Shown here in pieces: positions 20,795 to 31,505 of a stretch of 64,000 nt of DNA (positions are counted from its first letter, which is position 1; each line of letters begins with the position of its first letter). Source of the stretch: Zonotrichia leucophrys gambelii (taxonomy: Eukaryota > Chordata > Aves > Passeriformes > Passerellidae); contig NW_026992300.1 of assembly GCF_028769735.1 (NCBI RefSeq), positions 1 to 64,000 of the forward strand, in the 5' to 3' direction. The notes beneath the pieces were generated by a model. It ran no database searches. It had not been told where the DNA came from and was given only the letters and a program-made list of their open reading frames with translations. Position numbers and translations under genes: made by a program.

Positions 20795-21337
20795 GTTGTG
20801 CGTGCTTTCACCGTGGCTAGACGAACCCGAGGGGTTCCTCTGCCTCAGTGGTTTGGACTCGACCCTTGGGAGTTCGTGAATCCGGTGAATTTTTGGATAA
20901 ATAGAGGAGACGAACGAGTTCACTTAGAGGGACTCTACCGGACTTCAGCTGGCATTCTTGTAAGTCTGGACTGGGAACAGCTTGCCGTAGAAGATTTAGA
21001 GCTCCCTGTAATAAATGGAATAGCTTGCTTTTGCGGGAAATTTCGAGTAACCTTTGGCGCATCAAGAGGCTGGCACGCTGCGTGGGTATTATTACAGTGC
21101 GTAGTTTGTGGGAAACGCTGGTATTGTTGTTCTAGCAGGCGACGGGGCACGTGCCCCAGATGTAAACTAGAGGTTCCTGATCAAGCTGATTCAGAGCCTA
21201 AGATCTTAAAACTTGTGTGTGGGAAATCACATCTGGTACCTGCCACTTGGGGTGTGTGGGAGGAGGACTGGGAAGCTACTGTGAAGTCCTGTGAAAAGAG
21301 GTTTGGGTGGAAGCGGGACAGAGCAAGAAGGAGATAA
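20795..21337 (+). CDS. Cysteine-rich pre-gag open frame of ERV-C
   Basis: A frame of about 180 codons opens after a TAG at 20,792 and ends in TAA at 21,335-21,337, which overlaps the gag ATG as TAATG. It contains no methionine codon, so translation would need a non-AUG start (GTG at 20,798 is the earliest) or a spliced-in start. The predicted product has clustered cysteines (CFCGK; CVVCGKRWYCC; CPRC), like a zinc-binding ribbon, and a basic C-terminus. It is not recognisable as gag. ERV-D has homologous but broken sequence at about 37,730-38,230. Leader frames before gag are known for MLV glyco-Gag (CUG start) and some class I ERVs; whether this one is expressed is unknown. Confidence 0.5.
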   Translation, partial: VVRAFTVARRTRGVPLPQWFGLDPWEFVNPVNFWINRGDERVHLEGLYRTSAGILVSLDWEQLAVEDLELPVINGIACFCGKFRVTFGASRGWHAAWVLLQCVVCGKRWYCCSSRRRGTCPRCKLEVPDQADSEPKILKLVCGKSHLVPATWGVWEEDWEATVKSCEKRFGWKRDRARRR

Positions 21338-22874
21338 TGGGAACTAACCAGAGTAAGGAAGTTCCGCAGACCAGCCCCTTAGGGTGCATCTTGGCCCACT
21401 GGAAGGAAGTCACTAGCCGGGGGGGCTCTGAGAATAAAAAGGATCTAATCCGGTATTGCACACGCTGGTGGCCCTTATATAGGCTAGAGGACGGAGCAAG
21501 GTGGCCACCCACTGGAACCCTGGACTATAATACTTTACTGCAGTTGATGTTGTTTCTAAGACGGGAGGGTAAATGGAATGAGGTCTCGTATGCTGATATG
21601 TTTTTTGTTTTAAGAAACCACCAAGAGTGGCAGAGGGACTGTGGGATTAAAGCACCCTCAGACCCACTGGTCTTGGCCCTTGAAAGGGATAACAAGGCAA
21701 AGAGAGGGCAAATCAAACGCTGCTGTTCAGCATGCAATATAGGACAACGGTGTATGAGATCAGATAAGGTCTATTGTTCTGAGGAGCAAGAACGGGACAC
21801 ATTTGAGTGGGTGAAACATCCTCCAGCTCCTCCCCGAGGGGGGGGGTTAGGGAAGTCGAGGCTGATACTGAGGATGAGGAGGAAGGAAGCCTCCCTAAAA
21901 AGGAGGAGGAGGACTCAGGTGGGGAAGGCACATCTACTAGAGCCCACCCCACCCGTGGGAGTCCAATTGCATCTAGGACTAGGAGGCAAGTAGTGCTACA
22001 GGCCCCTCTGCGACAGGCAGTGGGACCAGAAGGGGGCAGATTAATGATTAAAGTGCCATTTACCACCCTTGATTTAGAAGCATGGGAAAGGATTGCGAGG
22101 AATTACCGTGTTGACCCGATACTCACTGCCAAACGCCTAAGGTATGTTATCAAACAGCACAACCCAGACTGGGCTGACATCCAGCTACTACTGGATGCTT
22201 TCACTGAGACAGAGAAGCAGCTGATCTTAAAGACAGCTGGAAATTTGGCGGAGGATTACTGTAAAGCCACCCAGCTGGATGTAAAACAACATTTCCCCCT
22301 CCAAGACCCAGAATGGGACCCTAATGTGTCGGCAGAGGTAAAGAAATTAGCAGAGTATCAAGAGTGGATAGCAACAGGGGTGGAAAGAGCTATTCCAAAA
22401 ACCATAAACTGGTCTGCCTTATATTCACTTAAGCAGGGACCTTCTGAGACTCCATCTGAATTTCTAGAGCGTTTAAGGGATACCATGCGTCATCATACAT
22501 CATTAGATCCGGAGTCTGAGATAGGGATAAACCAACTAGTTAATTCATTTTTGGGGCAGTCTGCTGGAGATATCAGGCACAAACTTCAGAAGATTCGGGG
22601 AGCAGACGCGAGAAATCTTGAAGCCTTGTTAGAAGAGGCCTGGAGAGTGTTTAGTAACCGGGAGGAAGGATATAAACGAGGAATGAAAAGGTTGGTGGCA
22701 GTGGTACAGGAGGAAAGGCAGAGGAAACACAACCAGGGCCCACTGAGACAAGGACCACCTCGGTTGGGCAGGGACCAGTGTGCAATCTGCAAAAGAATTG
22801 GTCACTGGAAAGACCAATGCCCAGAACGAAGAAGGAGTGACCAACAGATGGCTGCACACGTACAAAACAACTGA
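21337..22874 (+). pseudogene. gag: gag of ERV-C (one frameshift)
   Basis: ATG 21,337 opens MGTNQSKEVPQ, a myristoylation-type matrix start, followed by a matrix domain to about residue 160. A frame change occurs at the run of nine G (21,838-21,846); downstream, the other frame carries an acidic linker, a capsid domain (from about IKVPFTTLDLEAWE) and a major-homology-like QGPSETPSEFLERL. The single CCHC knuckle CAICKRIGHWKDQC follows, then TGA at 22,872. Order and single knuckle match gammaretroviral Gag, which would assemble the virion at the plasma membrane. The homopolymer slip may be a real mutation or a sequencing error. Confidence 0.88.
22872..22874 (+). other. Candidate readthrough stop between gag and pol
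   Basis: TGA ends gag and the protease-pol frame continues in exactly the same frame (next codons gga gga ccg ggg). This is the gammaretroviral layout, in which stop suppression makes Gag-Pol; MLV uses UAG. The following sequence is G/C-rich, but no pseudoknot was computed. Confidence 0.7.
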
Positions 22875-25404
22875 GGAGGACCGGGGGATCCTGCCCCAGC
22901 TGATCCACTGGTTATAACAATGAGGCTGGGGGAAGAAGGGAAAAGGGTAGAATTTTTAGTTGACACAGGAGCTACATATTCAGTCCTAAATAAAGCTTTA
23001 GTGCCTGTGGAAAATGATTATGTTGTAGTGCAGGGGGCAACTGGCCAGTCTGAAAGGGCATATTTTTGCAAACCTTTGAAGTACAAATTGGGAAAACAAT
23101 GGGGTATTCATAAGTTCTTATACATGCCTAATTCACCAAGAGCACTCTTGGGGAGAGATTTATTGGAACAATTACAAGCCACCATCATATTCAAAAATGG
23201 GGAAATTACTCTGGAGGTGAATGATCAAAAGTACATAGAGGCACTAAGTTTAACTCTGACTGCTACTGGCATTAAGGAAGAAATTGATGAGGAAATATTA
23301 AGTCAGGTATTTCCCGGGGTGTGGGCCTCTGATGTGCCAGGAAGGGCAAAAAATGCCTCTCCCATAGTAATCAAACTCAAGGAGGGAGCGCAGCCAGTGA
23401 GAATCAAGCAGTACCCCCTAAGGAAAGAGGACAGGGAGGGAATCAGCTCAATAATCAAAAATTTTCTGCAACTAGGATTGCTGAAGGAATGCCAATCTGA
23501 TTTCAATACTCCCATCCTGCCTGTTCGGAAATCTGATGGGACATACCGGATAGTACAGGATTTAAGGGCTATCAATAAAATAACAGAAGATCTGTATCCG
23601 GTTGTAGCCAATCCATACACTTTATTAACTTGCCTAACACCTGAGCTAACCTGGTTCACTGTTCTAGATTTAAAGGATGCCTTCTTTTGCCTCCCCATCC
23701 ATGAAGCCAGCCAAAAATTCTTTGCATTCGAATGGGAAAGCCCTAAAAGTGGGCGCAAAACCCAGCTCACATGGACCAGACTACCACAAGGTTGGAAAAA
23801 TTCCCCACCCTGTTCGGGAACAACTTGCAAAGGATCTGGAATCCTGGGAAGCCCCACAGAAAGAAGGAAGACTTTTGCAGTATGTCGATGACCTTCTACT
23901 GGCCACTCAGACAAGGGAAGCATGTGTGGCCTGGACGGTAAGCCTTTTGAATTTCCTAGGACTCCAAGGATACAGAGTATCCAAAAAAAAGGCACAGATA
24001 GTGAAACAGAAAGTAGTCTACCTGGGGTACGAGGTGAGTGCTGGGCAACGGACTTTAGGGCAGGCTCGCAAGGAAGCCATATGCCAAACCCCAAAACCCC
24101 AGACCATAAAGGAACTCCGAACGTTCCTAGGCATGGCAGGGTGGTGCCGGCTGTGGGTTTATAATTATGGACTACTCGTCAGACCCCTCTATGCTCTTAT
24201 TGCCAATGGAAACAGAGATCTCCAGTGGACGAAAGAAGCAACACGGGCCTTTCACCAGCTAAAGGATGCCCTCATGTCAGCTCCAGCTTTGGGACTTCCA
24301 GATGTGAGTAAACCATTCTTCCTATTTTCCCATGAGAAGCAGGGAATTGCCCTGGGAATACTGGCTCAGGACTTGGGTCCATACCGAAGGCAGTTGCTTA
24401 CCTCTCTAAGCAACTAGATGCAACAGCCAAAGGATGGCCAGGTTGCCTCAGAGCTGTAGCAGCAGTTGTGCTGAACATCCAAGAGGCACGCAAGTTTACC
24501 CTGGGACAAAAATTGACTGTGCTAGTGTCCCACACAGTGTCTGCAGTACTGGAAGTAAAGGGTGGCCACTGGCTTTCACCGCAGAGGTTTCTGAAATACC
24601 AGGCCATTATGGTGGAGCAAGATGATGTAGAGATCGTGGTGACTAATATTGTCAACCCAGCTTCTTTTCTCAGTGGAAATCAAGGAGAGGCAGTACACCA
24701 CGATTGCCTGGAGACCATTGAAGCTACCTACTCCAGCCGCCCAGACTTAAAGGATACCCCCCTGGATGACGCAGAGACCTGGTTCACTGATGGGAGCAGC
24801 TACGTTGCCGATGGGAAGCGATATGCTGGATATGCAGTGACCACCTATAGAGAGGTAATCGAGTCTGGACCCTTACCAACAGGCACCTCCGCGCAGAAGG
24901 CCGAGATAATTGCCCTGACCCGTGCCTTGGAAAGGGCAAAAGGGAGGAGAATAAGCATCTACACAGACTCGAGGTATGCATTCGGAGTTGTACATGCACA
25001 TGGGGCCATCTGGAAGGAGAGGGGGCTGCTGACCTCACAGGGAAAGAACATCAAACATGCACAAGAAATAATCCAGCTGCTGGAAGCAGTTCAGCTGCCT
25101 GAAAAGGTAGCAATTATGCACATTAAGGCACACCAAAAAGTGAGCTCAGAATTGGAAGAAGGAAATGAGCTGGCGGATAGAGAGGCAAAAGAAGCAGCAA
25201 AAGGGGAGGTAGCTACTGAAGGAGTCCTTATCCCAGATGGACAAATCTCCCTTGAAGTCTCTTACAGAAAAAACTTTGGAACCGCAGTGGGAGGGACCGT
25301 TCCAAGTGCTTCTCACCACCTTCACTGCAATCAAAATCAAGGAGCAGAACGCCTGGATTCATCACTCCCGGGTGAAGAAGGCCCAGAGACCCCTTGAGGA
25401 GTGA
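22875..25404 (+). pseudogene. pol: pro-pol of ERV-C (frameshifts, integrase deletion)
   Basis: Protease has FLVDTGATYSVLN, with the catalytic Asp present, and a GRDLL motif. Reverse transcriptase follows (LDLKDAFFCLPI, then LLQYVDDLLLA with the catalytic YVDD). The frame changes once near 23,810 and again near 24,390. RNase H has TDGSS, the AE and TDSR motifs and NELADREAK, so its four acidic residues are visible. After about 25,245 the sequence jumps to an integrase C-terminal segment (PQWEGPFQVLLTT to AWIH) that ends at 25,404. The zinc-binding and catalytic core domains of integrase, present in ERV-D, are missing, about 1 kb. The product cannot be complete. Confidence 0.9.
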
Positions 25405-25447
25405 CTCCAGGAGACAATGAACTGAGACTAAAACTTACTTGGGCAAA

Positions 25448-27581
25448 ATGAGTAAATTGCGGTCGGGAGTAGCTCATGTTTTAGTTTGTAGGATCATTTT
25501 GTGTATAATCATAACTGAAGTTTTAGAACTTGAGAGTACCTTTATTCAGAGCAATGTTAAATGGCCTTGGTCCCGGGCGTTTAATCAGTATACTGGATCC
25601 ATGGGAGAACTTTCTGAGAATTTAAACCTGTCCATTGTGGTAATTCATGGAGATCAGGTATATGAGAAGCAGGAATGGCAGGAACAGAAACTATGGACAC
25701 TTCAAGGGATTAGAGGAGAAGAAATCAAGGTAGGGTGCCGGATGATAAATGGGACAGCCCATGAGAAACCAAATGAAATTAGTGTCTCAACCTCTCCTGA
25801 TGAATATGAACACCAGGAAATCTGTGATAGCCTAAATGAATCAGACTGCTGGTGTAATTTCACCTTAATACAGCCTGTGGAAATAATTTGCCTTTGGGCA
25901 CAGGAAGATATTGGGCTTTCATTTAAATTCAAAATAGACACTACACCTTTCACCACAGCAGGACCCTACACAGCCCACACCAAGACCCAAATAGTTCAGA
26001 CTCAACCCAAACTTGAACCCGAGTTGTACGGAGTTGGCCCCTATGTAGTAAAGAATGTGGGTGAACAACAACTATTATTCAATCCAGAATGGTCTCTCAA
26101 ACGTGTGGAGCTGATAATGCAAATTAACATCTCAAAAATCCAACCAGTCTGCTCCTCCTTCCTAAAAACTTCCTTTGAGGGCTGGACAACATGGCTGCAA
26201 AAACAGACATACCTCAGGAGCAGAATGAGAAGGGATCTAACTGGTCTATTAGGGACAGGATTAGGAGTTTTGAATGGAATTGATTCAGAGATACTGATGA
26301 ATAAACTGATCACTGCAGCAGGCAGCCTAACAAAATTGAGGCAACCCTTACAATCATCTCTGTTGGCATTAGGAACTAGCCAGTGGCAGATTTCAAAAGT
26401 ACTGTCAAAATGGGAAACGACCGGGGACCAAGACCACAGGTTAATAACAGAAGCACTTGGTGCAGTCCAAGATAATGTGTCTTTAGCTCTCAGTTGTATA
26501 CAAGCACAGTTATGGGTGCAGGCAACAGCAGCTCTGATCATACGGGAAGGGAATGAAGGTAATTTTCCAGCTGAAATTCGGAAGATTGTGTGGGATAATG
26601 CTATCGATTTTGAAAGGAAGTTCCAATCTTGGTGGACTATGGTGAATTTCACCTATGATCCCGTTTATAATGTAGCAACTGCCTTTGTGCTTACCATACG
26701 TAATGCCACAGTTTTTGTTATCCATCCCATCATTGCCCTAGGGTTAAACCATGAAAAAACAATACTCTATCCTTCAGAACATAGAGTGTGGGCACGAAAG
26801 GTGAATGAAAAGTGGCAGACAGTAAATGTAGAATCCTGCATTACTAGAGAACAGATGGGATTCATTTGTGAGAGCAACACTATTAATGCTCAGGACGTGT
26901 GCCTGGACACTGAACAGAGTATTTGTCACTTTGAAGTTCATCCAGTCACCGACCAGAAAACTGTGCTTGTATATACTGGGAATGGATGTGTGTGTCTGAG
27001 GACTGCCTGTGCTGCAGTAAAAGTTGATAGCAATGATGTTGTTCTGTCTAGTAGAAATCATTCTAACTTTTGTATTTGTAATTTTGTTAAGATTACCGGG
27101 TGATTTTTCGTACTTGGCCCCAGTGACATCCCACCAGCTGATTCAGGCTAATTACACGATGTATCACAGACTACTACCTACCCCTATTGGGATGAACCTT
27201 ACATTGGTAAAACAATTAATTAAACACCAAGACCTATTGGAAATCCTGAAAGAAATTCAGGAGAGTGGAAAGAAAACATTAATTACTGTCCAACATGATA
27301 CAAAGGAGATAACCAGGGTTCTACAAAGAATAAGACAAGATATGACTCATCACTGGTGGGATGTGATCTTTGGATGGTCACCAACTGCGAATGGAGTCCT
27401 TAATAAGTTGTGTCACCCCATTGTAGTTTTACTAATATTAGTTGGGATAAGCTTAGGATTGTCTATTATATTGTTAATTTGGAACTGTAGGATGCTACAA
27501 CGAATAGCTGTACTAACCTCTTTGTCGAATGTACATGGTAAAGCGCTAAAAGACACTTATTGTCGTGGAAATTTTCCTTAA
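25448..27581 (+). pseudogene. env: env of ERV-C (one frameshift, unusual type)
   Basis: ATG 25,448 (MSKLRSGVAH, shared with ERV-D) starts a hydrophobic signal segment. The surface part has several N-linked sequons. A furin-type RSRMRR site (26,215-26,232) is followed by a Gly-rich hydrophobic fusion-peptide-like LLGTGLGVLNG. The TM subunit is long, Trp-rich, and has paired cysteines (GCVCLRTAC; FCICNF), without the CX6CC loop or LQN-type segment of gammaretroviruses. Near 27,100 the frame changes, and the last part contains an anchor (PIVVLLILVGISLGLSIILL) and a short tail ending at 27,581. The first 552 codons are otherwise open, which makes this the best preserved retroviral frame here. Confidence 0.85.
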
Positions 27582-27607
27582 GTAAAAGAATTTACTTATT
27601 TCCTAGG

Positions 27608-27618
27608 AAAGGGGGGAA
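27608..27618 (+). other. Polypurine tract of ERV-C
   Basis: aaaggggggaa immediately precedes the 3' LTR start TG at 27,619. Confidence 0.88.
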
Positions 27619-28011
27619 TGAGACAGAGTAAGGATCCATCCTGAACTAGGTGAAGTGTCTAGGAGAGGTGAAGGGTCTGTGGAGCTAAAGCTGAAGGAGA
27701 GGCCGCATTCCAGAGACAGCAAGGAGACAGAGAAAGAAAAACAGAAAACCGTGAGGTCAATCTGCCCCCGACCTAGGAATTCCTTCGATAAAGAAGAATT
27801 AGTGCTAAATGTCGCGTGGAATGAATATGTATGAACTTAATTTGAAACTGTATGCATATGCATTTGGAAGGGGGGATAAAAAGGGGACTCGGAGTCTCCA
27901 GGGGCACGCACGCCTTTTGGGAGGCTTGCGTCCGACGCGCGTCGTAATAAAGGCATACCGGGCTTTACAACTTTTACAAGTTGTGAGGTTTCTTCCTTTC
28001 TCCGCAAATCA
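27619..28011 (+). mobile_element. 3' LTR of ERV-C
   Basis: Near-identical to the 5' LTR (TGAGACAGAGTAAGG start, CGCAAATCA end). Beyond it, class II gag sequence begins at once in minus orientation. Confidence 0.92.
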
Positions 28012-28186
28012 CACTGAGTCCTAAAATTCAGTGGTATGGATTTCATCAGCAGAGGAATCTGGAAAATTTGTAATGATCCACCTCATGATTGATTTTAATT
28101 TGTTCTTTGAAAATATTTTGTCATGATCAGTGAGAATGACAGCATCCATATATGCTCCTTTCTGCTTTGGACATCTGGCTGCCCAT
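28012..28186 (-). pseudogene. gag: gag matrix fragment of inverted class II provirus (copy D)
   Basis: The first roughly 58 codons of matrix, read on the minus strand from ATG 28,186 (MGSQ-like start), match 4,639-4,820 of copy A. The ERV-C LTR border at 28,011 cuts off the rest. It may have frame differences, and nothing of capsid or env of this copy remains in the window. Confidence 0.78.
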
Positions 28187-28487
28187 TTTTCTCTTTCTCT
28201 GCCTAATGGGGAAGAGCCACTGGAACACTCCAAATTAATTATGGGCCATGGTGCATGCTGTAAAAACACAGTTACTAAATGGGCAATGAATGTCTTGTAT
28301 TTCCCCAAACCCACCTGCAATCCGATGCAGGTGAAACCGTCATTGTCCCTGCTGATCCTGGCCAAGGTCCCTTGAAGCAACGATGAATCTGCCGAATCTG
28401 TCACAATCCAAAATCCCAGGGAGCACTGACCTATCCATCAGCTAACCCCAGCTGACATGACTGACACAGGGAGACCTCAATGACATA

Positions 28488-28505
28488 GTCCCTGTTCGGG
28501 CGCCA
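28488..28505 (-). other. Primer binding site, tRNA-Lys type, perfect
   Basis: On the minus strand tggcgcccgaacagggac is identical to the 18-mer complementary to tRNA-Lys3, two bases from the LTR end at 28,508. It is the best preserved of the three copies. Confidence 0.93.
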
Positions 28506-28507
28506 AA

Positions 28508-28942
28508 TGTCCCAATGAGGGTGGCTGCAATAAACCTCTCTGGTTCCCTGACTTCAGGACGAGGGTGGTGAAAATGCAAAGGAGCAGGATCAATGGAGTT
28601 GTTTAAAAGGAACTTTAATAACAGGGTTAAAAACAATAAACATGGAGAATTCCAGCACAGTGCAAGGTGCAGGATCCTAATACCTAAGTCAAGGGGGAAG
28701 CAACAACATAGATACTTGGGGCTAGAAAACTAGAACAATAACATATAGAAGAAATAAGTAACCAATAAACCAATGGGGGAATAGAACTTGGACAACGTAG
28801 CATAACAACACTAAAGGCTTATGGGGGACTTCTCAAGCTCACCCTAAGTTAAAAGAATGACTCCTAGGACTTGAAACTCATGTCCAGTTCTTCCGGGGTA
28901 AAATCTGTCTGACTCTGAGTTACAGCTGGGCTAACTCTCACA
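28508..28942 (-). mobile_element. LTR of inverted class II provirus (copy D)
   Basis: Aligns end to end with the LTR at 51,889-52,323 and, in two pieces, with 3,220-4,317. Minus strand starts TGTGAGAGTTAG and ends CATTGGGACA. It lacks the solo LTR found in copy A. Confidence 0.88.
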
Positions 28943-31010
28943 TTGCTGATATGCAATGGTCCCTTGGTACCATGCAGCCCAACAGAGCCACAATGATGTC
29001 CTTGGTTCCAGGAGGCTCCACAGTGTCACAATGTCCCTTGGATCCATGGTGCTCTGCAGTGTCACAATTGCCCCTTCATTTCACAAGGCTCCCAAATATC
29101 ACATTGGTCTCCATAGGAAGGAAACCACGGAGCCCCAGTGTTTCAGAAGCTGATGAGTGGGAACCGCCAGAGGCTAAGGCAAGCCTGACCTGTCTGTCCT
29201 GGCGGGTTTGATTGGACCAACCCTTGGATATTTGAAATTATGGATGTGGAATCTTAATTTCAGACATTTGTGCCTGGAGAAGACGGATGTTTTTCTTCCA
29301 TAAAAAGAAAAGCAGAGAGACCTTTCCAGTGTTTGCAAAACAGGTAAGTGCTGGCACTCAGGAGTCAAAGACCAGCCACACCTGTCTGTCCTGGCAACTT
29401 TTGTCGGGCAATATTCCTTGGATACACAGAAATTTGGAGGTGGAATCCAAGTTTTGGCCATGAATACCTGGAAAAGATGGACAGTTCTTTTCTATACAAA
29501 GGAAAGCCCAGAACCCCAGTGTTTCAGGGGCAGATGGGAGTGGCCTTCCACATTCCAAGGTCGGCCAGACCTGTCAGGTGAACCCTGGGAGTCCAAGGCA
29601 GCCACACCTATTTCAAGTTGCCTTGGTTCCACAGGGCCCTGCAGTGTAACAATGGTTCTCTTGCTTCCGTGATGCCCTCTGGTGTCCTAATGGTTCCTTG
29701 GTTACACAAGTCTTTAAGGATCTAAATGGTCTCCATTGTTCCAAAAGCCCAGGCTATCATAATGGTCTATTGGTTCCATGAAGCTCCTCTGTGTCACCAT
29801 GGCCCCTTGGTTCCATGGGCTCCAGTGGTACCACAATGATCCCCTTGGCTCCACAAGTTCCCATAGTGTCACAATGGCCCCTTCCCTCCATGAGGCCCTG
29901 CAGGGTCACAATAGCCCTTTGGTTCCGTGAGGCCCTGCAGTGTCACAATGGTCACCATCATTCCATGGGGCCTTGCAATGCCACAATTTTCTCCATGGAT
30001 CCACGGTGCCCTGCAGGATCACAATGACCCTTTGGCTCCATGAGGCCCTGAAATGCTACAATTGTCTCTTGGTTCCACAAAGCCCCGTGGCTTCACATTG
30101 GCCCCTTTGGACCATGCGGCCCAACAGAACCACAGTGATGTCCTTGGTTCCACGAGGCTCCAGTGTCACAATGGTCCCTTGGATCCGTGGTTCTCTGCAG
30201 TGTCACAATGTTCCCTGCATTACAGAAGACCCCAAAGTGTCACAATGGCCCCCATAGTTCCTCAAGACTCCACAGTGTCATAATGGCCCCTTGCATCCAT
30301 GGTACTCACAGTGTCACAATGATTCCCTTGGTTCAACAAGTTCCTACAGTGTAACAATGCCCTTTGGCTCCACAGCCCCCCACATTGTCACAATGGTCTC
30401 CATAGGAAGGAAACAACCGAGCACTGGGGCACATGAGAGGCAGTCACCAGAGGCCGAGTCTTGCCACACTTGACTGTATTGGCAGATTTTGTTGGGAGAA
30501 AGCCTTGCATATAGGGAATTTTAGAGGTGGAATCCTAATTTCAGGCATAGAAGCCTAGACAAGAAAGAGAGCTCTTTTCCATAGGAAGGAAAGCACAGAG
30601 CCCCAGTGCTTCACAGTCAGATGAGAAGTGGCCCTTGACATGTCAAATTCAGTGGGACCTGTCAAACAGACCCCAGGAGGTCAAAGCAGGCAGACCTGTT
30701 CCATGGTTCCTTGATTTCATGGGTCCCCACACTGTCACAGTATTCTCCTTGATTGCATGAAGTCTTGCAGTGTCACAATGGCTTCTTGGTTTCATGAGCC
30801 CCAACAGAGTCACAGGTTTCCCTTGGCTCCATGCGGCCTCGCTGTGTCACAATGGTTCCTTGTTTCTATGGACCCCAGTGTTTGATTTTTGACCCTTGCA
30901 GCCATACTGCCCCTGAGTTACACAATGGTCTCCTTGATTCCATGAGGCACCATGAGGTCACAACTGACCCTTGATTCCATCAGGTTCTGTACTGTCATCG
31001 TGGTTGCTGT
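28943..31010. repeat. Composite satellite, inverted copy
   Basis: The same 37-bp and roughly 200-bp units as 1,140-3,219, here as ggccctgcagtgtcacaatgg on the plus strand. The 200-bp-type blocks lie near 29,165-29,620 and 30,470-30,700. Long frames on either strand are repeat artefacts. Confidence 0.85.
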
Positions 31011-31076
31011 CAGAGGCTGGATGACATCGATGTCCCGAGACACCTTGGGATGCTCGGAATGCCCGTGTGAGGCCAG

Positions 31077-31468
31077 TGTTTTGCAGAGAAAAGAAGAAAC
31101 CTCACAACTTGTAAAAGTTGTAAAGCCCGGTATGCTTTATTACGACGCGCGCCGGACGCAAGACTCCCCAAAGGGCATGCGTACCCCTGAAGATTTCAGA
31201 CCTCCTTTTATCCCCCTTCCAAATGCATATGCATACAGTTTCACAATAAGTTCATACATATTCATCTTGCATGACACTTAGCACTAATTCTTCTTTATCG
31301 GAGGAATTCCTAGGTCGGGGGCAGATTGACCTCGTGGTTTTTCTGTTTTTCTTTCTCTGTCTCCTTGCTGTCTCTGGAATGCGGCCTCTCCTTCAGCTTT
31401 AGCTCCACAGACCCTTCACCTCTCCCAGACACTTCACCTAGTTCAGGATGGATCCTTACTCTGTCTCA
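31077..31468 (-). mobile_element. 3' LTR of ERV-D
   Basis: The minus strand starts TGAGACAGAGTAAGG next to a polypurine tract (31,469-31,480) and ends GCAAAACA. It is the same family as the ERV-C LTR, with diagnostic differences such as ...AAAACA against ...AAATCA. Confidence 0.92.
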
Positions 31469-31505
31469 TTCCCCCCTTTCCTAGGAAATAAGTAAATTCT
31501 TTTAC

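Larger units (their letters stand above)
19539..28011 (+). mobile_element. ERV-C provirus, gammaretrovirus-like
   Basis: An 8,473-bp provirus: 5' LTR 19,539-19,927, tRNA-Arg-type PBS 19,931, repeat-rich leader, pre-gag open frame, gag, pro-pol, env, polypurine tract and 3' LTR 27,619-28,011. The LTRs are nearly identical (a 4-bp indel and a few substitutions by eye), but gag, pol and env each have lesions and integrase is largely deleted. The flanks ctcc (19,535-19,538) and cact (28,012-28,015) are not a target-site duplication. The left neighbour is ERV-B gag and the right neighbour a class II gag, so an end has been rearranged. A relative, ERV-D, lies inverted at 31,077-39,976. Confidence 0.93.
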
